A stretch of 52,408 bases of DNA from positions 1 to 52,408 of the forward strand of contig JAFZDQ010000053.1 of NCBI GenBank assembly GCA_017561085.1, read 5' to 3'. The first letter of the stretch is position 1. Each line of letters starts with the position of its first letter. Below are positions 35,370-43,542 of the stretch, piece after piece. Source of the stretch: Lachnospiraceae bacterium (GTDB lineage Bacteria; Bacillota; Clostridia; Lachnospirales; Lachnospiraceae). The notes below the pieces were generated by a model, which saw only the letters and a program-made list of their open reading frames with translations, had not been told where the DNA came from and made no database searches. Position numbers and translations under genes: made by a program.

Positions 35370-37465
35370 TCTCCCTTCTTCTTACGCTCCGGAAACTCAA
35401 AGGCGAACTTGAACTGAAAGCCGCTCTTTTCCTCACCATCCTTGTTGGTGTAGTCATATGCCTCTACCCCTTCAGGCTTAAGAAAAGCATCATAGCTCTT
35501 GCCCTTCTTGCTCTTAAGACCTTTCATAAAGATCTTTTCTCCTGCAAGAAGCTTCTTGATCTGCTCCTCGTCAAGCTTTCTTCCCATGGCATAGCCAAGG
35601 CTCATGCCGCACTTCTCGGTGCAGTATGCTCCATACTCGCCAACAACGACATCTCCGCCACACTTAGGGCATTTTCCGATTGCTTCTTCTGAACCAAACA
35701 TCTTCTTTTCCTCCTCGCTTACGCTACTGTATGTTTTTACCAAATCAGTTACCATGTCCTTAATGCCCTTCATAAAGGCATCCGCACTCATCTCACCCTT
35801 GGAGACAAGGACAAGTGCGTTTTCCCAGTCCGCCGTCATCTGCGGAGATTTGACCGCATCAGGCAGAATGGTTATGAGCTTGATCCCATCATCCGTGGGA
35901 ACCAGCTTTTTCCTATCTCTTTTGACGAACCCGTCTTTTACCAGCTTCTCGATGATATCCGCTCTGGTTGCAGGTGTACCGAGACCCTTACGCTCCACAT
36001 CATCATCCATTTCCGAAACTCCGGCAGTTTCCATATACTTAAGGAGCGTGTCTTCCGTAAAAGCTTTTGGTGGCTGCGTGAAGCCCTCCACCACTCTCGG
36101 ATTCACATCACGGAATGACTGTCCCTCATGTACCAAAGGCAAAGTCTTTTCCTCATCCTCCACATCGGCTTTTACCTTAAAGCGGTTCCTGAGCATCTTT
36201 TCATACTTCTTAAAGCCTTCAGATATGACCGTCTTTCCGCTTGCATGAAGCTTAAAACCGTCACAGTCAAGCTCCACTTTTACACCCTTATAAATGTGTC
36301 TCCCGGATGTAGCACACAGGACACGATATGAAATGAGGGAAAGAATCTTCTTCTCTCCCTCTGCAAGTGCATCCATATCCTGTTTTGCGATTTCCATCGT
36401 GGGAATGATGGCGTGGTGGTCTGTGACTTTTTTGCTGTTTAAGACTTTGCCGATATCCGGTGAATAATCCTGCGGCATCTTTAATACGCTCTTAAACACC
36501 GCTCCGATCACATCTTCCGCAGTCTGTCCCATATCATCGGATAAAAACTGGCTGTCCGTCCTTGGATAAGTACAAAGACGCTTTTCATAAAGGCTCTGGG
36601 TATAATCCAAGGTCTGTTTTGCCGTAAATCCAAAGATACGATTGGCATCCCTCTGCAGGGTGGTAAGGTCATAAAGTCTCGGCTGTGCGATACTCTTTTC
36701 CTCTTCCTCCACCTTCGTAATACGCACCGGGTTAAATACGGCACATCCCTCTACGGACATTGCCTCATCTTCTGTCTTGAACTTATCAGATACAGCTTCC
36801 ATGCCATTTACATCTATATGGCAGGTATAAAACGGCTCTTTCTTAAAGGTTCGGATTGCTTCATCCCTGTCCACAAGCATTGCAAGTGTAGGAGTCTGCA
36901 CCCTTCCGACTTTCAAAAGTCTGTTATAAAGCACCGTGAAAAGCCTTGTACCATTGATACCCACAAGCCAGTCAGCCTGTTGTCTGCATAAAGCACTCTG
37001 ATACAGGTCGTTGTACATATATCCGGGTTTCAGATTGGCAAAGCCTTCCCTTATGGCACTCTCTTCCATAGATGAAAGCCATAAACGCTTAATAGGTTTA
37101 TCGCAGCCTGCCTGCTCATATACAAGACGGAAAATCAGCTCACCCTCTCGTCCGGCATCGGTAGCACAGATAGTCTCATCCACACCTTTATCGTGCATGA
37201 GCTTCTTAAGTACCTTAAACTGAGCTTTCGTATCCTTCTTGATCTCGTACTGCCAGTTTCCCGGCATGATCGGGAGCGAATTATATGACCACTTCTTTAA
37301 AGCGGGATCATATACATCCGGCTGTGCCAGCTCAATAAGGTGTCCTACACACCACGAAATGATATAACCATTTCCCTCGATATAACCGTCCTGTGCATTT
37401 TTGACGCCCAGTGCATCCGCATAGGCTCTGGCCACACTGGGCTTTTCTGTTATCACAAGTTGCAT
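35366..37465 (-). CDS. topB: DNA topoisomerase III (ICE-encoded)
   Basis: 699 residues of type IA topoisomerase. The Toprim domain has the LVITEKPSVA start and ATDAGREGELIFR; the catalytic tyrosine is Y300 in CTYPRTDSQ; the C terminus has a zinc-type segment (KCPKCGGD ... YCTEKCGMSLG). It relaxes or decatenates single-strand-containing DNA and is a regular member of Tn1549-like transfer modules. ATG at 37465 is chosen (GGGAGGAAAATGG before it); the earlier in-frame start at 37501 is unlikely. Confidence 0.93.
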   Translation of the reverse strand: MQLVITEKPSVARAYADALGVKNAQDGYIEGNGYIISWCVGHLIELAQPDVYDPALKKWSYNSLPIMPGNWQYEIKKDTKAQFKVLKKLMHDKGVDETICATDAGREGELIFRLVYEQAGCDKPIKRLWLSSMEESAIREGFANLKPGYMYNDLYQSALCRQQADWLVGINGTRLFTVLYNRLLKVGRVQTPTLAMLVDRDEAIRTFKKEPFYTCHIDVNGMEAVSDKFKTEDEAMSVEGCAVFNPVRITKVEEEEKSIAQPRLYDLTTLQRDANRIFGFTAKQTLDYTQSLYEKRLCTYPRTDSQFLSDDMGQTAEDVIGAVFKSVLKMPQDYSPDIGKVLNSKKVTDHHAIIPTMEIAKQDMDALAEGEKKILSLISYRVLCATSGRHIYKGVKVELDCDGFKLHASGKTVISEGFKKYEKMLRNRFKVKADVEDEEKTLPLVHEGQSFRDVNPRVVEGFTQPPKAFTEDTLLKYMETAGVSEMDDDVERKGLGTPATRADIIEKLVKDGFVKRDRKKLVPTDDGIKLITILPDAVKSPQMTADWENALVLVSKGEMSADAFMKGIKDMVTDLVKTYSSVSEEEKKMFGSEEAIGKCPKCGGDVVVGEYGAYCTEKCGMSLGYAMGRKLDEEQIKKLLAGEKIFMKGLKSKKGKSYDAFLKPEGVEAYDYTNKDGEEKSGFQFKFAFEFPERKKKGE

Positions 37466-37492
37466 CCATTTTCCTCCCATAAAATAAAAAAT

Positions 37493-37520
37493 GCCGGTCA
37501 AGAAACTATTCTCAACCGGC
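37493..37520 (-). promoter_or_regulatory. Hairpin upstream of topoisomerase gene
   Basis: GCCGGT and ACCGGC arms with a 16-nt loop lie 28 nt before the start codon. It marks the point where the transfer operon resumes after the cargo cassette. Confidence 0.45.
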
Positions 37521-37610
37521 TAACCATAGACCAATATTATCTTTCATAAAATCCATGTATCATTTTTCACCCATTCTTTCCATTTGTTCTTCATTTTCCC
37601 TCCAAATAGA

Positions 37611-37638
37611 ATAGACAGGAGTTTGCACTCCTGCCTAT
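37611..37638 (-). terminator. Hairpin ending the cargo cassette
   Basis: 12-bp arms around a GCAA tetraloop on the minus strand (ATAGGCAGGAGT with ACTCCTGTCTAT, one G-U pair), then a T-rich tail TCTATTT. It lies 100 nt after the DUF4885-like gene and probably ends the BlaI-led transcript at least in part. The rest of 37521-37737 is AT-rich with no gene. Confidence 0.6.
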
Positions 37639-37737
37639 TTTTAATGTTCTATATTTAAGTGTTCTATCAAAAAAAATTTTCTCTCACATATCAAATAAGA
37701 CATATTTATATCACTTTTTTATAATGGTCAAATGGTT

Positions 37738-38922
37738 TTATAATACAGAATACCAATTGTCACCATCAAATTTACTATATCCGTCATATACAACTTTTTG
37801 CCCAATATCCATAAGACCTCTTTGTGTATACGAGATACTAAGAAACATATCTGCCGTATTATTCCAATCGATATTCCCTACTTCTTTGAGAAGATGATTC
37901 ACATATTCTATAGCATTACTTTTATTACCGTCTTTTACCTTTGCTTCAATTCCCTGTTTGAGTATCAAACGGATATCCATGCCATCTTCTGTATAGAATG
38001 ACCCGTCTCTTTGTGTCATTTCATATAGATTTAGGCCTGTATATTCATTTACAGCAGCATTGGCATGATATTTCAATTCTCGAATTCTATCTATTTGATT
38101 ATTTTCGCAATTATCCTGTTGAGTCGCTTGATAAATGTGTAAAAACAGTTTTTTCCCATTATTACCAACATTGAGTGCCTCTTCTATTCTTTCCTTCATA
38201 TCCTTTTCAACACCATCAACCGAAATATGGTATGTATAGGGATTTATTGTAAATATACAGTTGTTAGTCAGGAAACCTCTATCAATATTCTCTTTTTCAA
38301 ATATATTTTCGATCTGCTTGTTAACAATCCTTCTGTTTAGCTGATATTCTTCATTCTGATATGCTCCAAACGAATATCCACGCAAAAGTGAGTCCTGATA
38401 ATAAGTATGACTCAACTTGCCAATTTTAAGCATATCCATTTCACTATTATATCCGGCAGATCTTTCAACATCAGATAAATCGCTTTGATAATACGGGGAA
38501 GATTTATCAAAATACTTCTGTTGAATATAGTTTGCTGGATCCGAATGGCTCTTTGCTTCCTGCGCCAATCTCTCATATTTGTCAGTTAATGCAGCATAAA
38601 TTGCATCCTTATAAGTTTTAAGTACTCCACCTGATCCATCAATACTCGTCCCTGTATTTCTAACCACATCTTCATTTTCTTTCTTAACTGCATCAATATA
38701 GCTCTGTAAATCAATAGATTTATCTATATTGGTATTTCTACAGTAGTCGACGTGATTTTCTTGAATTGCAAGTTCTTTAGCCACTGCGCTTATAGTAACA
38801 GTATCGTAATTATGTTTTTTTTCAGAGGACAGCACTAAACTTTTTTTATTCTTGCCATTACCAAAAAGATAGTTTATGAGCGATGTCTTTTGGTGAATTG
38901 TCTCATTCAAAAATAGTCTCAT
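37738..38922 (-). CDS. DUF4885-like protein
   Basis: 394 residues that resemble DUF4885 proteins of Firmicutes (YSFGAYQNEEYQLNRR segment, NCIFTINPYTYHISVDG in the middle, and the NIDWNNTADMFLSI ending). Function unknown. No clear signal peptide is present, although every gene just upstream encodes an exported product. It follows the secreted beta-rich protein by 11 nt and is last in the cargo operon. Confidence 0.6.
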   Translation of the reverse strand: MRLFLNETIHQKTSLINYLFGNGKNKKSLVLSSEKKHNYDTVTISAVAKELAIQENHVDYCRNTNIDKSIDLQSYIDAVKKENEDVVRNTGTSIDGSGGVLKTYKDAIYAALTDKYERLAQEAKSHSDPANYIQQKYFDKSSPYYQSDLSDVERSAGYNSEMDMLKIGKLSHTYYQDSLLRGYSFGAYQNEEYQLNRRIVNKQIENIFEKENIDRGFLTNNCIFTINPYTYHISVDGVEKDMKERIEEALNVGNNGKKLFLHIYQATQQDNCENNQIDRIRELKYHANAAVNEYTGLNLYEMTQRDGSFYTEDGMDIRLILKQGIEAKVKDGNKSNAIEYVNHLLKEVGNIDWNNTADMFLSISYTQRGLMDIGQKVVYDGYSKFDGDNWYSVL

Positions 38923-38933
38923 CTATTTCTACC

Positions 38934-39833
38934 TCAAAATGTATGATATCCATTATTGGCAATGTCATATCTCCAATCAAATGTTATCTGAACGTTCTTC
39001 ATTGTTGATTTTGCCGTTGCCATAGCATTATACTTAAATGACCATACTTGTTTAACAGCAATTTCATCAGTTACACTAATGCTATATGATCCACTTGAAT
39101 TACTGGAGTAATTCGACGTGTACCATGTACCTGGATTTGCGGGCATAATCATATGGTGAACATTTCCTTGGCTAGGTGACTGCGTTCCACTTGTACTTAC
39201 ACTTGTCACGATGGCTCCTGGTGGAATGTTATTATTTGTTGACAAGTTCAGTGTCAACACCGAAGAATCCCTCCCCGAATAACTAAATGGATTATTTCCT
39301 GGATTTGAAGCCGTTCCACTAAAAGGGAATACCCCATGCCCAGTTTTAAACCTTTCTCCCATAGATATGGTAAAATACATTATGCCCGAATAATTTAATC
39401 CTCGATTAACGTGAATATAATATGTATCCGTAGATGAGCCATTATTATCAAGAGCCACTGCCAAAAATGGTATAACTGTATTTGGATCATAAACAGAAAC
39501 TGCACTATCATGAGATTCTATTATTGAAGTCGATGTCCATGATTCCAGCACCATACCCAAATAATCACTATCATAGGAACTTCTCGCAAACACATGACTA
39601 TCTGATGGAAGATTTACGCTAATCCAAAAATCATTCTCATTCGCTGGAAGAACTACAAGTATGGAATTATATTGACTATATGATCCCCAATTATAGGCAT
39701 TTCCCATAGAAGTATGTCCTCCATAAACCGTTACAGAGGATGCCTCAACTTTCGTTGATGGAATAATCATAATAATACATATAACAGATAACATTACCAC
39801 TATTAGATTTCTTATTTTAGTTCTAATTCTCAT
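38934..39833 (-). CDS. Secreted beta-rich protein
   Basis: 299 residues. A Sec signal peptide (basic RIRTKIR, then LIVVMLSVICIIMIIP, cleavage likely after KVEA) is followed by a Ser/Thr/Gly/Asn-rich mature part with no Cys, typical of an extracellular beta-sheet protein. Not recognised as a known family. GGAGGTTACAATCT precedes the ATG. In the cargo operon it lies after the lipoprotein gene and before the DUF4885-like gene. Confidence 0.7.
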   Translation of the reverse strand: MRIRTKIRNLIVVMLSVICIIMIIPSTKVEASSVTVYGGHTSMGNAYNWGSYSQYNSILVVLPANENDFWISVNLPSDSHVFARSSYDSDYLGMVLESWTSTSIIESHDSAVSVYDPNTVIPFLAVALDNNGSSTDTYYIHVNRGLNYSGIMYFTISMGERFKTGHGVFPFSGTASNPGNNPFSYSGRDSSVLTLNLSTNNNIPPGAIVTSVSTSGTQSPSQGNVHHMIMPANPGTWYTSNYSSNSSGSYSISVTDEIAVKQVWSFKYNAMATAKSTMKNVQITFDWRYDIANNGYHTF

Positions 39834-39901
39834 AGATTGTAACCTCCAATTTTATATAATATATTGGATTTATCCAATAAGCTTTTGTTATAAGCATCTG
39901 A

Positions 39902-40486
39902 TCATTTCAAAATATTCAATAACTCGTTTAGCCATTCATCATCAGATTTATTCAAATTATAAACAGACTGCGTGTCATTAAGTAAACTCGGATAACTATT
40001 TTCAAATGTTTTTACTAAAAACATGTAGTTTTGTCCTTCTTCAATTTGATTATTAATCTCAGAGACAAATATACTTCCATCAATGTTTCCTCCTGGACAC
40101 TTGATTTTTATAATCTCTTTTTGTGTATCTCCTTTATAAATGCGTTCAACTTTAATACTGTAAATTGTATATGGCACGGGAGATGCCTCATCTAATCCAG
40201 TAGATGAATCCTTTCCATCTTCCATTTTTATATCTATGTATTCACTTTGACTATCTATAACAATTCCGGAAAAAACGATATCTGCGGCATTTACTAATCC
40301 TTCAGGCGATTCATATTCCGGATAATCCGCCGATACAACAGTAACCTCCTCGGATTGATCCCCGTAATCAATTATAGATTCTTGAGCTTGATTCTGCCCC
40401 GTATCACTTGAAGTGTCAACATTACCACAAGCAACTAAAGCGCATATCATTACGCTTGACAATAAAATAGCCACTTTCTTTTTCAT
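39902..40486 (-). CDS. Lipoprotein
   Basis: 194 residues with a clear lipoprotein signal: MKKKVAILLSSVMICALVAC, lipobox LVAC with C20 as the lipidated residue. The mature part (after an acidic Asp/Glu/Gln spacer) has strands such as ADIVFSGIVIDSQSEYIDI and IYSIKVERIYKGD, like secreted proteins that fold as small beta barrels. Role unknown. ATG at 40486 is chosen because AGGGAGGAATTGAAT precedes it; an upstream in-frame start would overlap the protease gene. Confidence 0.75.
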   Translation of the reverse strand: MKKKVAILLSSVMICALVACGNVDTSSDTGQNQAQESIIDYGDQSEEVTVVSADYPEYESPEGLVNAADIVFSGIVIDSQSEYIDIKMEDGKDSSTGLDEASPVPYTIYSIKVERIYKGDTQKEIIKIKCPGGNIDGSIFVSEINNQIEEGQNYMFLVKTFENSYPSLLNDTQSVYNLNKSDDEWLNELLNILK

Positions 40487-40499
40487 ATTCAATTCCTCC

Positions 40500-41054
40500 C
40501 TAATACTTTGCATTTACATTGTTAATATCGAAAGTCTGTGGTGTTGTCATTGTATTGCGATCTCTACTGTGTTTCATTAAGGAAGATGATGTCGTCGAAG
40601 GGTTATCACATAGCCAGAAACTATGACCAAATTCATGTGCCACGGTACTTTTCGCAAAATTAGAAAAATTAGTTGCATCATTACTTATGGTCCTGGCATT
40701 AACCTTAATCACAAATTTCGTAGTATATCCTGTTGTTGTGTTATATGTCTGTGTATTAAGACCGTACCATGTATCACTGTAATTTGCTGCTTCTAAAGTA
40801 TTATTGCTCGATGATGATGTTGAAATAGAGACATTTGCAGATGAACTATTCCATGCTCCCCTCCCGTTATCGAGAATTGTAACCCATGTGCTATTATACA
40901 AACTAGAATATGGCTTTACGGTAATATCCCCATATTGGCACCCATATGACAAATATGGGTCTGCAGCATACACCATTAAAGGCATTGTAATCAAAAAAAT
41001 AATTGATAATGTAATACCCAAAAGACTTTTTATAACACTTTTAAATTTTGTCAT
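40500..41054 (-). CDS. Secreted zinc metalloprotease (metzincin-like)
   Basis: 184 residues. Signal peptide to about A30 (LLGITLSIIFLITMPLMVYA). The zinc site is HEFGHSFWLCD (H140, E141, H144, candidate third ligand D150), like HExxHxxGxxD enzymes (snapalysin type), but with Trp at the usual Gly. SLMKHSRD (M160) is a likely Met-turn. No pro-domain is seen. ATG at 41054 follows ACAGGAGGG. It is small, as snapalysins are. It probably cleaves an extracellular protein; in this cassette it may act on the other exported products or on competitors. Confidence 0.82.
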   Translation of the reverse strand: MTKFKSVIKSLLGITLSIIFLITMPLMVYAADPYLSYGCQYGDITVKPYSSLYNSTWVTILDNGRGAWNSSSANVSISTSSSSNNTLEAANYSDTWYGLNTQTYNTTTGYTTKFVIKVNARTISNDATNFSNFAKSTVAHEFGHSFWLCDNPSTTSSSLMKHSRDRNTMTTPQTFDINNVNAKY

Positions 41055-41077
41055 ATAATCTACCCTCCTGTCGAAAA

Positions 41078-41314
41078 CTAAGCTATAGTTATCCAATCGT
41101 CCTCTACCCAATATCCCTGCGTTGCATTCCAATGTCTATATTGGTAATATCCATTATGCACACGATACTTTGTAACAATAACATCCCCTCTGGTATAACC
41201 CGATTCAATTTTCACATCTTGAACATTTTCAATACTTTTTGCATAAGCAGTGTTTGGATTAACAATTGAAATCAATGCCATACACACAGCAAAAGCAACA
41301 ACTGTTTTCTTCAT
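41078..41314 (-). CDS. Small secreted protein
   Basis: 78 residues. A strong signal peptide (MKKTVVAFAVCMALISI, cleavage after AYA) leaves a mature part of about 54 residues rich in aromatic residues (YYQYRHWNATQGYW). Not recognised. It lies 23 nt before the metalloprotease gene, so it could be its inhibitor, substrate or partner; nothing in the sequence decides this. Confidence 0.65.
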   Translation of the reverse strand: MKKTVVAFAVCMALISIVNPNTAYAKSIENVQDVKIESGYTRGDVIVTKYRVHNGYYQYRHWNATQGYWVEDDWITIA

Positions 41315-41329
41315 ACAATCCTCCTTTCA

Positions 41330-42457
41330 TCATTGATCTATAACAGTGAAGCCATCTTTTATCAGCATATTAGCAGACTCTTCATCAATTTCCTTTTCAA
41401 AGCCATCAGAAGTACGCCATATATAACTACCATTGTGCTGTTTTATAAGATAGCTATTGCTCTGGTTCACTTCATAGGTATCACTTTCAGTATTGTAGGT
41501 ATCTTCTGGCACATCATAATTTGACTGAAAAATAAAGGAATAGGATATAACCATAAAAACTGATGCAATAACTATTGCAGCAATCTTTCCTATTGTCCGA
41601 TTTCTTCTATGCTGCCCCTTTGACAACATGATAAAGCGCTCTTTAATATCCTTATCTCTTCTTCTATGTGTTCCCAATAAACCGATACCATAGCGATTAG
41701 GGCTTTTCCGCTTTTTCTTGTATACTTTAAGCAGTACATCTAAATAATCGGCAATCTGAGTCTCAGACATGTCTTGAGTTACATTACTGTCACATCGAAG
41801 CTCAAAGTACTGCTCCAAATCAAGCCTCAACAGATACACAAAAGGATTCCACCAATAAATCGCACAAAGCATATTGATGAGAAATTGTACAGCCAAATCA
41901 TTATTAATCAAGTGCATATACTCATGCCGGATAATTAAAGCCTTGTCATCATCTGAATAGCCCTCATCTGGTATGAGTATTATTCTGTCAAACAATCCAA
42001 AACTCAAAGGTGTATCAACTGCCCCAGATAATATAATTTTTACTGAAGGAATATTTACACCATATTGAGACGTTTCAAGGTATTTTCCTTTCTCCGCAAG
42101 TTTATCAATTTGTTTTTTTTACTTTAAATATCTAATTACCAAATCAGCCGCTTTAACGATTGCTCCAGCAATCCATGCACCCATTGATATGTGATAAACC
42201 TTTACACCTGAAACACCTATCCCCTTCCTGATTGCCAAGTATAAAGAATTAAATGCCCCTTCCGCCGGTATAACCTTAACCCAAGGCAATTCTATAGGAA
42301 TCATCATCCTTACAGCACAAAATATGTATAATACTATAATGCCTGAAACACTGCATATATCTATTAACCTGCTTCTTTTTCTCAATATGGTAAACAATAC
42401 CATTAATGCACTGCCCCATATTATGCTCATGGCTATTGAGAAAAAAGTAATTTTCAT
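41330..42457 (-). pseudogene. blaR1: BlaR1-like M56 antirepressor, split by an in-frame TAA
   Basis: Two readings, 42119-42457 and 41330-42007, are in the same frame. A TAA at 42119-42121 followed by a run of A is the only interruption: RYLK, stop, then KKQIDKLAEKGKY and SFGLFDRIILIPD, as an intact M56 protein would read. The N-terminal part has three membrane helices; the C-terminal part has the zinc site RHEYMHLIN, a further helix and a short tail with no penicillin-binding domain. Intact, it would be 375 residues and would cleave or release BlaI on a signal. With the stop it should be inactive unless read through. Confidence 0.8.
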
Positions 42458-42458
42458 A

Positions 42459-42863
42459 TCATTTTCTATTTCCTCTCAACTGCTTTATGATATTTTCCAA
42501 CTCTTGTATAAGTTCTTCGTCTGCCTCCTCATCGCTACTCGAAGAACCAGTCATGGCTAATGCAATGTTTCCAAGAGCACTTCTCTTTATTCCCTTCTCT
42601 GTCAAAAATAATGCTGCATATTCCTCTTTGGTCATGGTGTATTCAAATTGTCTTGCGTATTGAGTGTGACTTCTTTCAACACCGCTAACCTTAATGTAAC
42701 CCTTCTCTAATAAGGACTGAATCGTATTAAAAAGAGTCGATTTATTCCAGCCTTTACCCTTAAGTACAGATCCTATCTCGGCAGTAGTCAGCGGTCTCTG
42801 TTCATCCCAAAGCAGTTCCATCAGGTTCTCTTCTTTTGGATTCATCAGATTTTTGTCTTTCAT
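42459..42863 (-). CDS. blaI: BlaI/MecI-family repressor
   Basis: 134 residues. The winged helix (ENLMELLWDEQRPLTTAEI, then WNKSTLFNTIQSLLEKGYI) is typical of BlaI/MecI/CopY; the C-terminal half is the dimerisation part. ATG at 42863 follows AAAGGATAACGAT; a longer reading to 42917 would start inside the promoter region. The stop is 2 nt before the BlaR1-like gene. It should repress its own operon of secreted proteins; no beta-lactamase gene is present. Confidence 0.88.
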   Translation of the reverse strand: MKDKNLMNPKEENLMELLWDEQRPLTTAEIGSVLKGKGWNKSTLFNTIQSLLEKGYIKVSGVERSHTQYARQFEYTMTKEEYAALFLTEKGIKRSALGNIALAMTGSSSSDEEADEELIQELENIIKQLRGNRK

Positions 42864-42907
42864 ATCGTTATCCTTTATTCCATTATTTTTAGAGTAGTTC
42901 CATTTGT

Positions 42908-42936
42908 ATATTATCATCTATGAAAATCCATGTCAA
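42908..42936 (-). promoter_or_regulatory. sigma-A promoter of the BlaI-led cargo operon
   Basis: TTGACA (42931-42936) and TAATAT (42908-42913) on the minus strand, with a 17-bp spacer: nearly ideal. It is about 45 nt upstream of blaI. BlaI probably binds here; I do not see a clean TACA-TGTA dyad. Confidence 0.8.
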
Positions 42937-42993
42937 TTCATTTTATATAGTTATGCCTTAATTTCCGCTGACTACTCAAGATAGTGTATTGAA

Positions 42994-43482
42994 TCACAAT
43001 GCCGCTTCTTTGGACTTTGTGGCAGTCTTCTGAGGCGCATCGTGCTTCTGCTGTGATACTTCCGCCTTTTTCTCGGAAAGTCTCTCTTTTAAGGACTCCC
43101 TCGGCTTTTCCTCCTGCTCCTTGCCTCTGGACTTATAGAACTCCACCATGCCTTTCAGATCTCTGTTGGATACCTTGGTCTTTTCGGTCTCCCAGATCTT
43201 CTTACCATCAGCACCTTCTCCGACGCAGTGATCCTTGCGTACTGTGGTATGACCATCGGCAGGCAGTTTCATCCACATACCCTTACCATACTGATCCTCA
43301 TGCACCGCATTTGACCTTGCCACAAATGTTGCCCAGGGGCTGTGATCATTTTCATCCTTATTGGGAATAAGGATCTGCTTATACTCCTTGCCATCCTTTC
43401 CCGTAAAAGGCTCTCCAACACATCCCTTGCCAAATTTGATGGTGATCTCATCCATCTTCTTTTTTTCTGCTGTCTGTTCCAT
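42994..43482 (-). CDS. Small soluble ICE protein with shared C-terminal tag
   Basis: 162 residues, not recognised by family. The core (ITIKFGKGCVGEPFTGKDGKEY, split here as ITIKFGKGCVGEPF and TGKDGKEYKQILIPN) looks beta-rich, like a small nucleic-acid-binding fold, but that is a guess. The tail has RESLKERLSEKKAEV 35 residues from the end, matching three other proteins of the operon. Start taken at 43482 (AGGAG 11 nt upstream); 43491 is an alternative too close to the ribosome site. The cargo cassette begins right after it. Confidence 0.7.
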   Translation of the reverse strand: MEQTAEKKKMDEITIKFGKGCVGEPFTGKDGKEYKQILIPNKDENDHSPWATFVARSNAVHEDQYGKGMWMKLPADGHTTVRKDHCVGEGADGKKIWETEKTKVSNRDLKGMVEFYKSRGKEQEEKPRESLKERLSEKKAEVSQQKHDAPQKTATKSKEAAL

Positions 43483-43510
43483 AAAACTCATTTCTCCTTT
43501 CAAAAGATGA

Positions 43511-43530
43511 CGGAGAGGTTATCCTCTCCG
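43511..43530 (-). promoter_or_regulatory. Intercistronic hairpin after the CD1107-type gene
   Basis: CGGAGAGG and CCTCTCCG pair perfectly around a 4-nt loop, 12 nt after the CD1107-type stop. No T-run follows, so partial termination or mRNA protection is likely. Confidence 0.6.
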
Positions 43531-43542
43531 CCGTAAATGTGT

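Noticed and set aside
41330-42863. Beta-lactam resistance locus
   Set aside because: BlaI and M56 proteins are present, but there is no beta-lactamase or PBP2a gene, and the M56 protein lacks a penicillin-binding sensor domain.
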